A DNA stretch of 64,000 bases from Abelmoschus esculentus. Taxonomy: Eukaryota; Streptophyta; Magnoliopsida; Malvales; Malvaceae. Location of the stretch: positions 3,160,001-3,224,000 of the forward strand of contig JAUCBN010000024.1 of assembly GCA_035048815.1 (NCBI GenBank). Reading direction: 5' to 3'. The position numbers and the translations under genes were made by a program. Below, piece by piece: positions 46,459-57,991 of this stretch. The first letter of the stretch is position 1, and each line of letters begins with the position of its first letter. The notes below the pieces were generated by a model, which made no database searches, was not told where the DNA came from, and saw only the letters and a list, made by a program, of their open reading frames with translations.

Positions 46459-47174
46459 GTTATGATTTAAAATTTAATTTTTAAATTTTTTTTACAAGAG
46501 TATAGAAAAAGACACGATCAAAGTACGAAAAATTTCTACTCCCGAAATAGCATTAAATTCTTAATTCTAAAACAATGTGAGAATTAATTTGAGATTCCAA
46601 AATAAGAAAAAAAAATAATATACATATCCACTAATTAGACAAAGGACGAAAAATTCAAACATAAAAAAAAAAATCATCTAGTCTCAGTAGTTAAGAGATC
46701 AGTTATTGTTCTTAAAGGTCACGAGTTCAAGCAACAACAATATCATCACAGTGTTTGAGCGATTAATGTCTAATAATTAAGAGTATATTCTAAATCAAAT
46801 ATTATTGTAACACTGTACTTGATTAAAAATAATAATAATAAAAAATATCAAGAGAACACAAGTACACGACCACAATTTTCATAAAAGATGAAAAGACTTA
46901 CACAAAAATACAAATATATAAAACATATATGAAAGAGATAGTGAGTCAGAAAATATGTTTATTTTAAAATTTTAATCTCGGTGGTTAATTTACACTGTCC
47001 AAATTTAAATAATACAGATATTTTTTAAATTTATTCATCTTCTTAAAAAATCAGTTATTTTATATAATCACCTTAGAAAATACCCAACATGTTATCTAAC
47101 AGTATTATATCCTGTAAGATAACTGACCAATTACCTCAAATTTTGCTAACTTGGAGACCTCTTCAGCTATACCA

Positions 47175-47422
47175 TTTGGCATTAAGTGGGTGATTTCATT
47201 CCTTGAGTTATCTTCTACGCCAACCACAACTGCATCTCACCAATTTTGAACTCCAGGGTCCATGACCAGGAGAAGGTGAGCTACCGCAACGTTGAACTCG
47301 ACCAAGTCCACCTGCTCCGAGGTCTATATAAACCAAACACAAGGCTTTGTCTTCCTCACTCCAAAACTATTAAGACAAAGCTTTCTTTTATCTGCTTCAT
47401 CAGATTCAAATCTCTCCACAAA
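47175..47422 (+). promoter_or_regulatory. PRP copy 2 promoter
   Basis: It repeats the conserved PRP upstream words: TTCTACGCCAACCACAACTG, the AGAAGGTGAGCTACC block and TATATAAA at 47325-47332, 98 bp before the ATG. Confidence 0.7.
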
Positions 47423-47821
47423 ATGGCCTCTTTCGACTGTTTCCTCGTTGCATTCTGCATGGCTTTGTCATTTTCAAGCATTAACGTAAGCCTAGCTGCT
47501 CGTCACCTTCAGCAACTGCCGCAATTGCCGACTCTGCCTACGGCAACACTGCCACCATTGCCATCAATGCCAACTCTGCCTACGTCAACCCTGCCACCGT
47601 TGCCATCAATGCCAACACTTCCTACGTCAACCCTGCCACCGTTGCCATCAATCCCAACAATACCGGCAGTGCCGAGGCCGGGCGCGCTTCCTCCACTTCC
47701 AAGCTTGCCTAGTTTGCCCACTTTGCCTAATGTTCCTTCTCTACCAAGCATGCCTTCCATCCCAACCACAATTCCCTCGATTCCATTCCTTTCTCCGTCA
47801 CCTGCTCCTTCTACTCCTTGA
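47423..47821 (+). CDS. Leu-Pro-rich secreted protein, PRP copy 2
   Basis: A single exon of 132 residues starting MASFDCFLVAFCMALSFSS. The frame is open upstream to 47246, but the start at 47423 is chosen because it gives the same signal peptide as copies 1 and 3 and sits 98 bp after the TATA box. The mature part has three TLPPLPSMPTLPT units, then RPGALPPLPSLPSLPTLP and an SPSPAPSTP end. The role is presumably structural in the cell wall. It differs from copy 1 in repeat number and by lacking the SATLPPLP module near the C-terminus. Confidence 0.82.
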   Translation: MASFDCFLVAFCMALSFSSINVSLAARHLQQLPQLPTLPTATLPPLPSMPTLPTSTLPPLPSMPTLPTSTLPPLPSIPTIPAVPRPGALPPLPSLPSLPTLPNVPSLPSMPSIPTTIPSIPFLSPSPAPSTP

Positions 47822-48896
47822 AAAAAACACACCCTTTTTTGTTGTCTGTTGACAGACAAGATCTTCTGCATACTGGATTTGGCTTACCATGTCATAGCCG
47901 TCGCATATAGCTACTTATTTATTTATTTTCGTCTGTCTGTTGATTGTGAGAATTGTTTCCACTTATTTCGTTATTATTCTTGTTTCTAATAATAAGATAT
48001 ATATTATATTTTTAAGAATAAAATTTATATTTAAATTTTAAAAATAAAATTATTATAATAACTACGAACTTCACACATGAATAATAAAATGAATATAAAT
48101 ATATTGTTTAGAATATATTTTGAATATAGAATTTATTGTTTGATCATATTAGTATAAGGATTCTTAATCCTCAACCATCGCATGATTTCTTAATACCAAA
48201 CATAAATTAGGAGAATATTGCTCATTAGATTTATATTTTTAAAAAAAATAAGTGTTTAAAGTTTTATTTTAAAAATTACGATAAAATTAATAACAAAAGA
48301 AAGAGATAATATATTAATAATATATGTACGTGGTGTTTATTTTTTTTAAAAGAGATGACGTCTTAATTTGTTTAATATTTAAAGCGTTCAATGCATAACA
48401 ATCTTGAAAATAAAAAAAAATATTATAAATTTTATCATAAATTTTTAAATATAATTTAATATCTCTTATTTTTAAATATAATTTAATATCTTTTATTTTC
48501 TTAAATATAATCTTTTAAGTATCCTATATCCAACAAACTTTTTTCTTCATAAAAATAGTACTAAATACACAATCTTATGTCAAATTTTGGAATGAAACCT
48601 ATTGAAGATATATTCTACTTTTGTGATTGGGATTGAAAGATTAAAATAAATTGGTGGCCCAATATACACACATAAAAATAAAGGGGAAAATTAGACTCAA
48701 GCCGCTTAATTATTTTTTTAAAGATATAATTTAATTAATTAAAATTTTATTACAAATTAGTTATTCTGCCTTTAAAATTAAAACGAGCAATAATAATTTT
48801 AGCCTATAAATCTTACATAATCTATTAAGTTGGTCGTAGTTTGAAATGATTTAATAAATCTAACTCTTTATAATTTAAAATTTTATTTACGAAGTG

Positions 48897-49093
48897 CAGT
48901 GGCGGGTGCATATGAGCTTTAGGGTGGTCATAGGCTCACCCTAAACCTTTTAAAATTCATACATTAGTCTTTAATTTTTAAAATTTTATGAATTAATCCT
49001 TAAATTTTTTTAATATTTATGAGTTGTGTCTACCCTAAAATTTTAAAATTTTATGTATATTCACCCTTAAATATTTTTCTGGATCCGCCACTA
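48897..49093. mobile_element. hAT-type MITE, AGTGGCGG family
   Basis: The left end CAGTGGCGGGTGCA and right end GGATCCGCCACTA are inverted copies. Flanking 8-bp repeats ACGAAGTG (48889-48896) and ACAAAGTG (49094-49101) differ at one base. 197 bp, non-coding. Confidence 0.7.
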
Positions 49094-49794
49094 ACAAAGT
49101 GAACGTGTATACTAACGGGTAATATCTCTATTTCATAGGTTATTACATTGATGGATAATAACATGAAGTACAACAAGTGGTTGAAAGTTGTGTCAAAACT
49201 GCACAATATTAAAATTTTTAAATGAGAAATATTAAATTTATTATATTATTTTGAATTAAATCAAAGTGATAAGATACATAAATTTTGAAGACTAAAATTT
49301 TTATTATACCAAATTAATAATCAAACCTGTTCAATTCAAAATTAATTAAAGATTAAAATAATATAAACTCAAAATAATCCGGTCCTAAAAAAATTACCTC
49401 TGAATTTTATGCTACACCCTAAACTTGTAACAACTCAATTTGAAAGAAAAATTTAATCAAATTGAAAAAAAAATTATAAAACCAACTTGACTCATTACAC
49501 TATTTGGCACGTTGATTTTTATCAGTAAATTCTTTTACTACATCATGCATTCTTTTATATTTTAAAAAAAAATTAAAAGTTTAATTTTTAACTTAACCCT
49601 TATTTGTTATATCTTAAACCCTAAATCATAAATTTTAAAATATACATCATATCTCTAATTCCCTAAACCCTAACCACTACTCTTAACTTTGAACTTTAAA
49701 CTTTAAATCTTAAACCTAAATTATCTAATTTAAAACTGAGACATAAAAAAAGACATGAGAAAGAAGTATACGATTTGCACCAATTTTTATAAAG

Positions 49795-50078
49795 TGTCCG
49801 ACTTCATTACACAAGATAGCTTCTCTGCCAACCCCACCTGCATTTGACTAATTTTAAACTCCAATGTCCACGAGAAGATGAGCTACCAAAACGAATAAAA
49901 TGACCAAACTTTCTATTTTCCAACCACAGATGAACAAATATCATCAACTGGAGTGGCCAAGGCAATTCCCCCTTGCCCCAAGACCTATATAAACCCAACC
50001 CCGTGCTTTATCTTCCTCACTCGAAGAATATTAAGACAAATTAAGCTTTCTTTCATCTGATTCACATCTCTCCACAAA
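49795..50078 (+). promoter_or_regulatory. PRP copy 3 promoter
   Basis: It shares CCAATGTCCACGAGAAGATG, GAGCTACC and CCTATATAAACCCAACCC with the other two copies. TATATAAA is at 49986-49993, 93 bp before the ATG. An insertion of about 60 bp relative to copies 1 and 2 lies near 49905-49970. Confidence 0.7.
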
Positions 50079-50429
50079 ATGGCCTCTTTCAATTGCTTCC
50101 TCGTAGCATTCTGCATGGCTTTGTCATTTTCAAGCATTAACGTTAGCCTAGCTGCTCGTCACCTTCAGCAACTGCCTCAATTGCCGCCATTGCCAACTCT
50201 GCCTACCACAACGTTGCCGCCGATGCCAACTTTGCCTACGACAGCATTGCCACGGATGCCAGCGATACCAGCATTGCCGAAGCCTGGGACGCTTCCTCCA
50301 CTTCCAAGCTTGCCTAGTTTGCCCACTTTGCCTAATGTGCCGAGGGCCACACTGCCTCCTCTACCAAGCATGCCTTCAATTCCCTCTATCCCATTCCTTT
50401 CTCCACCACCTGCTCCTTCTACTCCTTGA
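50079..50429 (+). CDS. Leu-Pro-rich secreted protein, PRP copy 3
   Basis: A single exon of 116 residues with the signal peptide MASFNCFLVAFCMALSFSS and the same AARHLQQLPQLP mature start as copy 2. The repeat domain is shorter (TLPTTTLPPMPTLPT, TALPRMPAIPALP), followed by the KPGTLPPLPSLPSLPTLP and SPPPAPSTP ends. The signal peptide is closest to copy 2, while the C-terminal RATLPPLPSMPSIPSIPF module is closest to copy 1, so repeats may have been exchanged by gene conversion. Expected location is the apoplast. Confidence 0.82.
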   Translation: MASFNCFLVAFCMALSFSSINVSLAARHLQQLPQLPPLPTLPTTTLPPMPTLPTTALPRMPAIPALPKPGTLPPLPSLPSLPTLPNVPRATLPPLPSMPSIPSIPFLSPPPAPSTP

Positions 50430-51107
50430 AAAAAAAAACATTTCTTCGTGTCTGTTGACAGATGGCCATCTACTGTACACTGGATTTGGTTTACTGTGTT
50501 ACAGTCGTAGCATGTTGGCTGTGGCTACATAGTATTTGTTTGTTTTCGTCTTTGCCTCTTGATTTTGAGAACTATTGTTCTGTTTTGTTTTTTTTTTCAT
50601 TATATAATATATTTGTTTGTACTTTGATACGTTATGTGCTTGTAATGGGATTATAATATATTTATGTTCTTTCCGTGAAGTAATTTAATTACTGAATCCA
50701 TTGTTAACAATTTCAGTTGTTGACAAGTTTAGCGAATTAACAAAAGAATCAGTTGTTACTAAACGGAGGGTCTGTGCTCGACCGAAGTCGATATGGTTAC
50801 AGTCTGCAAGCATCCGTGCCCCTGCTCGCTCCAGGAACAGGATAGGCTGTTGATCGAATGGAACCGGTTGCTCATGGTCGACTTCCCCGGTTTTGGGATG
50901 GTTTAAGTTGAACTCTGATGGTTCGAGGAAGCTTGCAGCTGGCTTGGGAGATTGATTATCGATGTTTGGTGGTGCAATCGAAAAGACAACAAAACAAGAT
51001 GAAAAATAGAGGCAAGGGACACACCTCTTTCTTTCATTATTTCCATGGAATCCATATCTTTCTTGTCTTAATTTTCAGTTTTCCTTTGGACTCTTTAAGC
51101 ATTTAGT
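50430..51107. other. Intergenic with a LINE RNase H fragment
   Basis: The PRP copy 3 3' UTR comes first. A mixed-composition block at about 50750-50990 contains a non-LTR retrotransposon RNase H remnant. The bases up to 51107 are the 3' flank of the minus-strand NPH3 gene. Confidence 0.5.
50800..50960 (+). pseudogene. LINE-type RNase H fragment
   Basis: From about 50896 the frame reads GWFKLNSDGSRKLAAG and then stops. This matches the start of the plant LINE RNase H domain (GWxKLNTDGA...), including the first catalytic Asp. Upstream bases do not stay in frame, so only a short decayed piece remains. Confidence 0.45.
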
Positions 51108-53457
51108 TTATGAAATCGAATTTCTCCATCTTCTAGGTGTTTTTCCAGCATGTTCATCTGCGGTTGACATTTGAGGTCCAACGGCGTCGTGGTTTTCCAA
51201 CGCTGTCATCTTAGCAAATCTACTAAGTTTCTTCCACCCACTGCTCCATGCGGATGCGTGTTTCGGCTTCGACATCTTATCGAATTGTCGTTGCAAATCC
51301 TCCAACTCCTTTTGGAGCTCGGCGTACTTGGACTTGACGCTCTCCAGCTCGAACTTGACCATGTTGATATCTTTCTTGGCGGCAACCCAGCCTTCTTGGA
51401 ATGACTGTGGTGTCCCTTCGAGTAAGGTCTTGCGGTTGGGTATCAGTGGCTGGTACTGAGTCTCCGCGGGGTCTCGGAGTGTGGTGGTGGCGGCCAATGC
51501 GTTGCTGATTTTCACTTGCTCAGAGAACAGCACCTGGACCACAACTCGTAGCGGGAGCCTTTCGTTTTGAGCAGCGTGCATGCAGGCATCGATGGAGAGC
51601 TTTTGGCAGTCCATTACACGGCAGAGTCGCTTCCGTTCATGCTCCGACAGCGTGGGATGGGCCTGTAGGTAAACAAGTATTAGTTTACCGGAAAACTGTA
51701 TAATAACGTGATTTTGATTAGGACTAAATTGATAGAATATATAAGTTTCGATAATTAAAATTGTCACTATATCGAGGCACGTTAGATGTACATTTGTATT
51801 TTAACGGGAATTACCTTAAGATAGGAATCAATTGCTCGATAAAGTCCGTCATCGCAGGTCCTCGCAGAGTCCGGCAAAGCTTCAGCCAGTACCTGAAACT
51901 TCGTCATGGATAAATTTCTATCCCTTGAAACCTCTGTAAGGTAACTATCCACCAGCCTTGCCACTCTGGCTTTTGCATTCGGATTATTTCCCCTCTGTGT
52001 TCCTTCATACATGTGCTTGTCCGAAAAGGACCGTCGACTCGGGCTCAAACCATCTGTCTGTTCCTGCATGAGGAAATGCTCCAACAGCCTCTGAACAAGG
52101 TCCACATCGTACAATGTCTCACTCTTGTTATAACTAGGAATTAGGAGATCCGGCATTGTCGCCTGCTCGAATTGCATCCCGACTCGCTTCTCCAACTCTG
52201 TCAACAAAGCGGGTGCCACTCTCAACATGTTTGCATTTCGCAGAAGCCGAAGAAGAAAGCTGCAGGATACACTGTCTTTCTGTGGCGGTATGATGCTAAT
52301 GAGGCTTTCGACAATCATCCGTTGATCTTTGGATTGGATCGAGAGATCGTCGTCTTTAGTTCCGGCAACAATCATATGGAACCCACCTTTCCAGCTATTA
52401 CTACGGCTGCTCATGCTCATACCATCCGCTTGAACGTCACTGTCGGTAATCAAACACGGAAGCCATTTGGCAGCATAGTGCATTATCGCTGCCCCAATCA
52501 ACTCAAACCTCATTCCTTTCGCTTTGATCGCAGTAATCACCCTCACGAAGTGATCAATCCTGAGAATTGAAACATCTTCAAACCACCAATCAGGAGGAAC
52601 AAGCTGGTTCCTACTAGGGCTCGAATCCTTCAAATCATTCCATTTGGGACTCGAAACATTGCTCGGTCTCCCTGTGTATGACCATTTGATTCCTTTGGGA
52701 TTGGCACAAGCCTTCCAAGCTATTGACTCGCTGCACCGCCTCGCAATTTGAAGGTTTTCAGCCCAGGGTGAGAGCTTCTCACAACTTTTGAGAACAACAA
52801 TGGAATCCCTCCATGAAGACAACACCACATAACTGAGAAATGCTTCAGTTTTGAATATAAGATTGCCTTCTTCAAAATCCTCAGTCATCTCAAGGTACTC
52901 AGCAGCACATCTTAGACCGGATATATTCTCTGCCGTTAAGTCCACTGCAATTCCATAGCAGAACTTGGCTGCTAGCTCAAAAGCTTCATGCCCTCCCGGA
53001 AGATCTTCCAAACCTATTCTCTTGAGGTCTGGGTCTTTCGAATCATATATAAACCTATTCATTTTTCCACTTCGGGAAAGTAAAGGATACTAGAAAACAG
53101 TAAAAACACAGTAAGTAAAATAATTTTAGACCAACAGAAGAAAAAAAAAAGCTTTTTGAGGAATTTGTTCAAACATGTTCTAAACAGAACAAAGAACCTA
53201 CCTTGTGCAAGTGAAAATTGACATCTCCAACCTGAACTAGAAGATCACTTGGCATATCAGTGGCAACGTACCTGCAAAACAAGATTAAAAAAAACGTTTT
53301 CAACATGACTGTGTATATATGTGTATATATGTATGTATATGTACCAGGACTGGCCCTTAAGCTGGAACCCATCAGTATTGACGCCATGTTTACTGGAACC
53401 AAGGAATGCATTCCCTAATTCTCTCCCTTTAGCAGATTCAGTTTCGGATTCCCACAT
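51108..53457 (-). CDS. NPH3-family BTB protein, SR1IP1-like (At5g67385-like)
   Basis: Four exons: 53345-53457, 53202-53271, 51815-53089 and 51108-51662; 670 residues. The start MWESETESAK and the BTB segment (YVATDMPSDLLVQVGDVNFH...) resemble the Arabidopsis SR1IP1 subgroup as I recall it. BTB spans about 38-135, the NPH3 domain about 200-480, and a coiled coil (MVKFELESVKSKYAELQKEL) about 595-630. NPH3 proteins are thought to act as substrate adaptors of CUL3 ligases or as plasma-membrane scaffolds in light, auxin and defence signalling. The C-terminus RRWRNSIS ends in Ser-X-Ser, like the 14-3-3 binding end of NPH3. Frames upstream of 53457 start with non-ATG codons, so 53457 is the first usable start. 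Confidence 0.93.
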
Positions 53458-54720
53458 ATTTTGTAATACAAAAAACTCAGTAGGGGATTGAAACAGGGTT
53501 TTGCTGCTTCTTTTTCTCTCAGGTGAAATTGGGTCTGGCACAAAGATCCTAATTCCTAAGAAGTGAACAAGACTGGTGTAGGCAATGTGGGAAAGAAGGA
53601 AAATAAAAGGAAGAATCCCACATGGGATGCTTGGAAATTATGTTGAATTGTCGTCTTTCTCACGGATTTTCAGACATGTTGGAGTGAAGTAAAACTTTTT
53701 ACTGTTTTGGGATCATTTTGTTGTTGTTTTAATGCAAGCTTTGAACATTAAAAATGTAGGATTTATAGTGTTTTTGTCGTTGCATGAAAATTTCATATGT
53801 TTTTTTATAAAATTAAAAATATTAATCGAATAGTTATTTTGATTTTTTATTTTTTTAATTAATTTAATTTTTAATGTTTTATTTTAGTTTAAAATATTGA
53901 TATACGGATTAAAATTGTTAATCAACTGATGATAAAGAAATTAAAATAATTTAACAGAATAACACGTCATAATAAAAATATTTTATATTGCGTACAATTC
54001 TATAAAAATATTGTTTTACTGATGTATATTTATGTAAAGTCAATATATTTATTTATATGATACTATTATCGTTGTGTGTACTGTCACATAAATTTATCAC
54101 GTTATTTTAAATTATTTATCGTCGATTAACTAACAATTTTTATTCATAAAAAATTTTAATTCAAAATAAAATATTAAAAATCAAATTAATTTAAAAAATA
54201 TAAAATAAAATAACTGTTAAATTAAATTTTAAGAAAATATATTTTGATATTATATTTTTTCTTCTTCTAAACATAAAAGTATTACTCATTTGTTAAATAA
54301 AACTTGTAATGCTGCTGTTGATTGGGTGGATAAATGTATTAGGACGGATGTAAACACTGACGGATGCATATAATATTTAAGTGGATTTATTTTTATTTTT
54401 TAAAATTTAAATATTTGTTTTTATTTTTTAAAATTTAATGAGTTATACGGTAAAAAAATAATACGAGTGTCAGGAGGCAGCTGGAGTTATTATGTCTGAG
54501 AGGCTGCCCTACTTAAAAGGAGTTACAGTGTTGGTGCTTTGTTGGCATCAACACTCGGAGTCGAATTAGAACCGAGTCAGAATTTAAAGTTAACGATAAA
54601 ATATAAATAATTAAAAAATATATTTATAAATAAATTAAAATTTTAATAAAATATTAAAAAAAATCTTCGGTCAAGAGAAGGACAATCCTCCCTGGACTAG
54701 GTCCAAATGTGCAACACTAG

Positions 54721-55220
54721 TAGGGATGGGTACGGGTCGGGTCAGGTCAGGTTTTTGGCCCACCCGTACCTGATTCGAAAAATTATATCCTTCATCTGTC
54801 ACTTGACCCGACCGGATTTTTAAGCTTTAAAATCTAACCCGACTCGACCCGAATCATTAAAAAAATTAAAATTTTAGAGACTAAATTGTAAAAAAATAAA
54901 ATTTAGGGATTTAATTGTAAAAATATTTAATTTTAGTGACCTAATTGTAAAAAAATTAATTTTAGTGATCTAATTGTATAAAAAATATATAAAGATGGGT
55001 CATTATTATAAATATCCTTAAAATATATATAAAATTACATTATTAATCTCGGGTCGGGTCGGGTCAGAGTTTTTTCATCCTAAACCCGACCCCAACCCCA
55101 GACCACCCTTGAAAAAATTCAACCCAACCCGATTCAAACCTAATTTTTTTACCAAAAATTTCGACTTGATCAGATCGGATCAATTATGAACCCGTCGAGT
55201 TCGGATTCCGTGCCATCCTA
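54721..55220. mobile_element. Non-autonomous hAT-like element, 500 bp
   Basis: The left end TAGGGATGGGTACGG and right end CCGTGCCATCCTA are inverted copies. They are flanked by AACACTAG (54713-54720) and AACACTGG (55221-55228), an 8-bp duplication with one change. Both subterminal parts carry GGGTCGGGTC-type words in opposite orientation, and the centre holds about four tandem units with CTAATTGTAAAAAAATTAA. No transposase frame. Confidence 0.75.
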
Positions 55221-55649
55221 AACACTGGTCAATGTCATGTACAAATGTTTGTTTTTTATTCAATTTTCATGTTTCCATGACAAGACCCCTCGATTTTTTA
55301 CTATTTATAAAATTATTATTTTTACTATAAGTTATATTTTAATATATAAATTATATAAAAAAAATTATAATAAGATTAAAAGGTATAAAGAAAAATTAAC
55401 GTGTGAAAATAGATGTAATCCAAAAGTTAAATTACAAATAAAATTTTAAAAAAAATATTCATTGTTTTTGACATGTGATAAATTTTGTTGTACTATTGTC
55501 GGACTACTAAGGAAGAGTTATTTTTATTAAAAAAACAATATATTGAATAGTTGTGTAGCGTCATTTATTAGTTAATGTGTCACTAATAAGTACCACTTTA
55601 ATGAGTATTTTTAAAAAATATTATTTTTTTTAAAATATTGTATCGAAAT

Positions 55650-55960
55650 TATTTAAAAATTATAAAAATTTTAGTATTAATTTTTTGATATATCGAATTT
55701 CTATATTTTTTATAAAAAAATTTATTATGCATTAAAATTATTACATTTTTTAAGAAATTCAATATGTACCAGAATTTTTATATTTTTTAAGAAATTCGGT
55801 ATGTATCAAAAAAAATTATATATTTTTTAAGAAATTTGGAATATATCAAAAATTAAAATTTTTATAACAATTTTAATATAACCGAATTTTTTATAAAAAA
55901 ATACCTTATATATTTTTAAAAAATTCAATATATGTCAAAAAATTAAAATTTGTATAATTT
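55650..55960. repeat. AT-rich tandem repeat, about 50-bp unit
   Basis: Several imperfect units share TATTTTTTAAGAAATTCGGT and TATGTATCAAAA words. Unit boundaries are blurred by AT richness. Confidence 0.45.
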
Positions 55961-56626
55961 TAATACAATCACTTTTTAACCTCTTTTAAAATTTATCGTT
56001 CTTTAAAATAACTCTCACTTTAATAAATAGGTATTTTTAAAAAAAAGCTTTAGATAATAAAACCTACAATTAATAAAGATGTATTAAAAATATATTTAAA
56101 AATTTTATATGATAGAATGAAATTGAAATTCTCAATACTTTAACCCACATAAAATAAATATCAATTATTTAAAACGGTTCTTGTTGTTTAGTAAAATTTT
56201 TATTCTAACTTAAATAAAATTTTCTGTCAGTTTAGCTCCTGAATTTTTATTTCATTTATCATACTATTCCCCCTAATATTTTTCATTAAAATCTACCACA
56301 TGGACCAACCAATCATCATCAGCCACATGTAATAGTAATTAATTTATTTTTTTAAAATTAAAATAAATTAAAATATTAAAAAATTCCAAAACCCAAAATT
56401 CTTACAAAACATTCAACTCCATCCTCATAATTATTAGCAAAAATATCCAGTATTTAGTGTCTATTACTTCCCAAACATTATCTTTCAAGTGTATACACTT
56501 TAGCAAAAAATCACATGTTTTCTTCTTCTCAATTATCAATTCTTTGTCACATTTTTTAATATAAACAAAAATAATTGTGTCTTCTTGTTGAATTCTGGAC
56601 ATTTGCCACCAAAATATAAAACAGAT

Positions 56627-56801
56627 AGGGACAAAACTAAGTGTGGGCGGGGTAGAGCAGTTGTCTCTATTCCCGAAGAAAATTTTTTCACTTTTATTTT
56701 TATGTTTAACTTTTTTAAAATTATTTTTTATAATTTTGTCTCTCATACTTTTAAATGTTTATGTTTTATCCTCTCAATCTCAAGTTCTGATTTTATTCCT
56801 G
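56627..56801. mobile_element. CAGGGAC-family MITE, copy B
   Basis: It starts TAGGGACAAAACTAAG and ends TTTTATTCCTG. The interior matches copies A and C (CACTTTTATTTTTATGTTTA, then TTTGTCTCTCATACTTTTAA). The right TIR is degraded. Confidence 0.6.
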
Positions 56802-57835
56802 AAAGTAGATATATTTATTTTTTGATAAGAAATATGCATGCATATTGATAGTAATGGATTTAGGGGCGTTAAGGATACGGGTAAAAGTTTATTATTTTTT
56901 AAATTTAGAATTTAGGAGGGGTAAAAATCTTATTTTTATTATTATTTAAACTAAAAAAGATCTTAAATATAATTATACCAAAAAAAATAGGAAGGGCAAG
57001 AGCCCCTCCCATAGTGTACATGGCTCTTTTCGTGTGAAACCGTACTGCTAAAAGTTTTAAATTTTTTATATTTTTATTGATAATCTAATTTTATATTTCT
57101 TATATTTTTATAATTTTACACCATCTATATTTCTGACATACCTTCTTAATAAATTACACCTTTATATAATTTTAAGTCCGTCCTTACACCTCGATATTAA
57201 ATATATGAAGTGTTACAATATTTGTTCCTATTATTTATATGATTCATTGTTTATTAGCATATACAATGAATGATATATCAAACCAAAATTGTCTTTACAA
57301 TCACCAACCACTCATCTTATTTAACAACAATTATTTGTCATGCATTATTTTGAAAATGACTACCTATAATAGTATTGTACGGATAAATTTTGGTTTAATA
57401 CATTTTTACCTTTAAATTATATTTATTTTCTTAATTATCTTTTAAACTATTTCGATTTGTTTGTCTTTTAATTTTTATATTAATATTAAATTATCCTTTA
57501 AATCAAATCAGTTTTCCTAAATTATCTTTTAAATAGAGTGACTTTAGTTTAATTTTATAAAGTTTGGAGAGTAAAATGGGCTTAAAAATAAGAGATAAAT
57601 TTAAAATATATATAATTTAGAGTAAAACTTGTAATGTTGTTGTTGATTGGTTGGTTAAATAGAGTAAAAAGCATCTGCCTTCTAATCATGTCTTGACTTA
57701 TGTCTCATACTAAAATTTAGTTTTTAAGTCTTAATCTTAATTTTTTACATTCTAAACCTTAAATTTTATACTTTAAAAAACACACACTAACTCTTTGAGT
57801 CTCCTAAAACGTTACCGCAACTTGAGGTTTGCAAT

Positions 57836-57991
57836 CAGGGACGAAGCCATATAGGGGTGGGGGGTGAAATTTTTTTTCAGTTTTGTTCTCCTATTTAAAT
57901 TTTTTAAAAATTAATTTTTATATAAATTTACCCCTTATTTTTAAATATTTATGTTTTGCCCCATCAACCATAAATCTTAACTCCGTCCCTG
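57836..57991. mobile_element. CAGGGAC-family MITE, copy C
   Basis: The left end CAGGGACGAAG and right end CTCCGTCCCTG are inverted over 11 bases with one mismatch. The interior matches copy A. No clear 8-bp duplication is left at the ends. Confidence 0.65.

Larger units (their letters stand above)
43582..47422. other. Intergenic between PRP copies 1 and 2, mostly a solo LTR
   Basis: The bases 43582-44258 hold the PRP copy 1 3' UTR, AT-rich DNA, a TA microsatellite (about 44010-44026) and a short telomere-like tract. The bases 44264-46458 are an LTR-like element with a 5-bp target-site duplication. A tRNA-like repeat lies near 46676-46760. The bases 47075-47422 are the duplicated PRP upstream region. 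Confidence 0.6.
47822..50078. other. Intergenic between PRP copies 2 and 3
   Basis: AT-rich DNA without coding signal. It contains an hAT-type MITE at 48897-49093, a telomere-like tract at 49600-49725, and the duplicated PRP promoter at about 49795-50078. Confidence 0.55.

Noticed and set aside
47246..47422. Upstream extension of PRP copy 2 to a start at 47246
   Set aside because: It would include the TATA box and destroy the signal peptide; the paralogues start at the equivalent of 47423.
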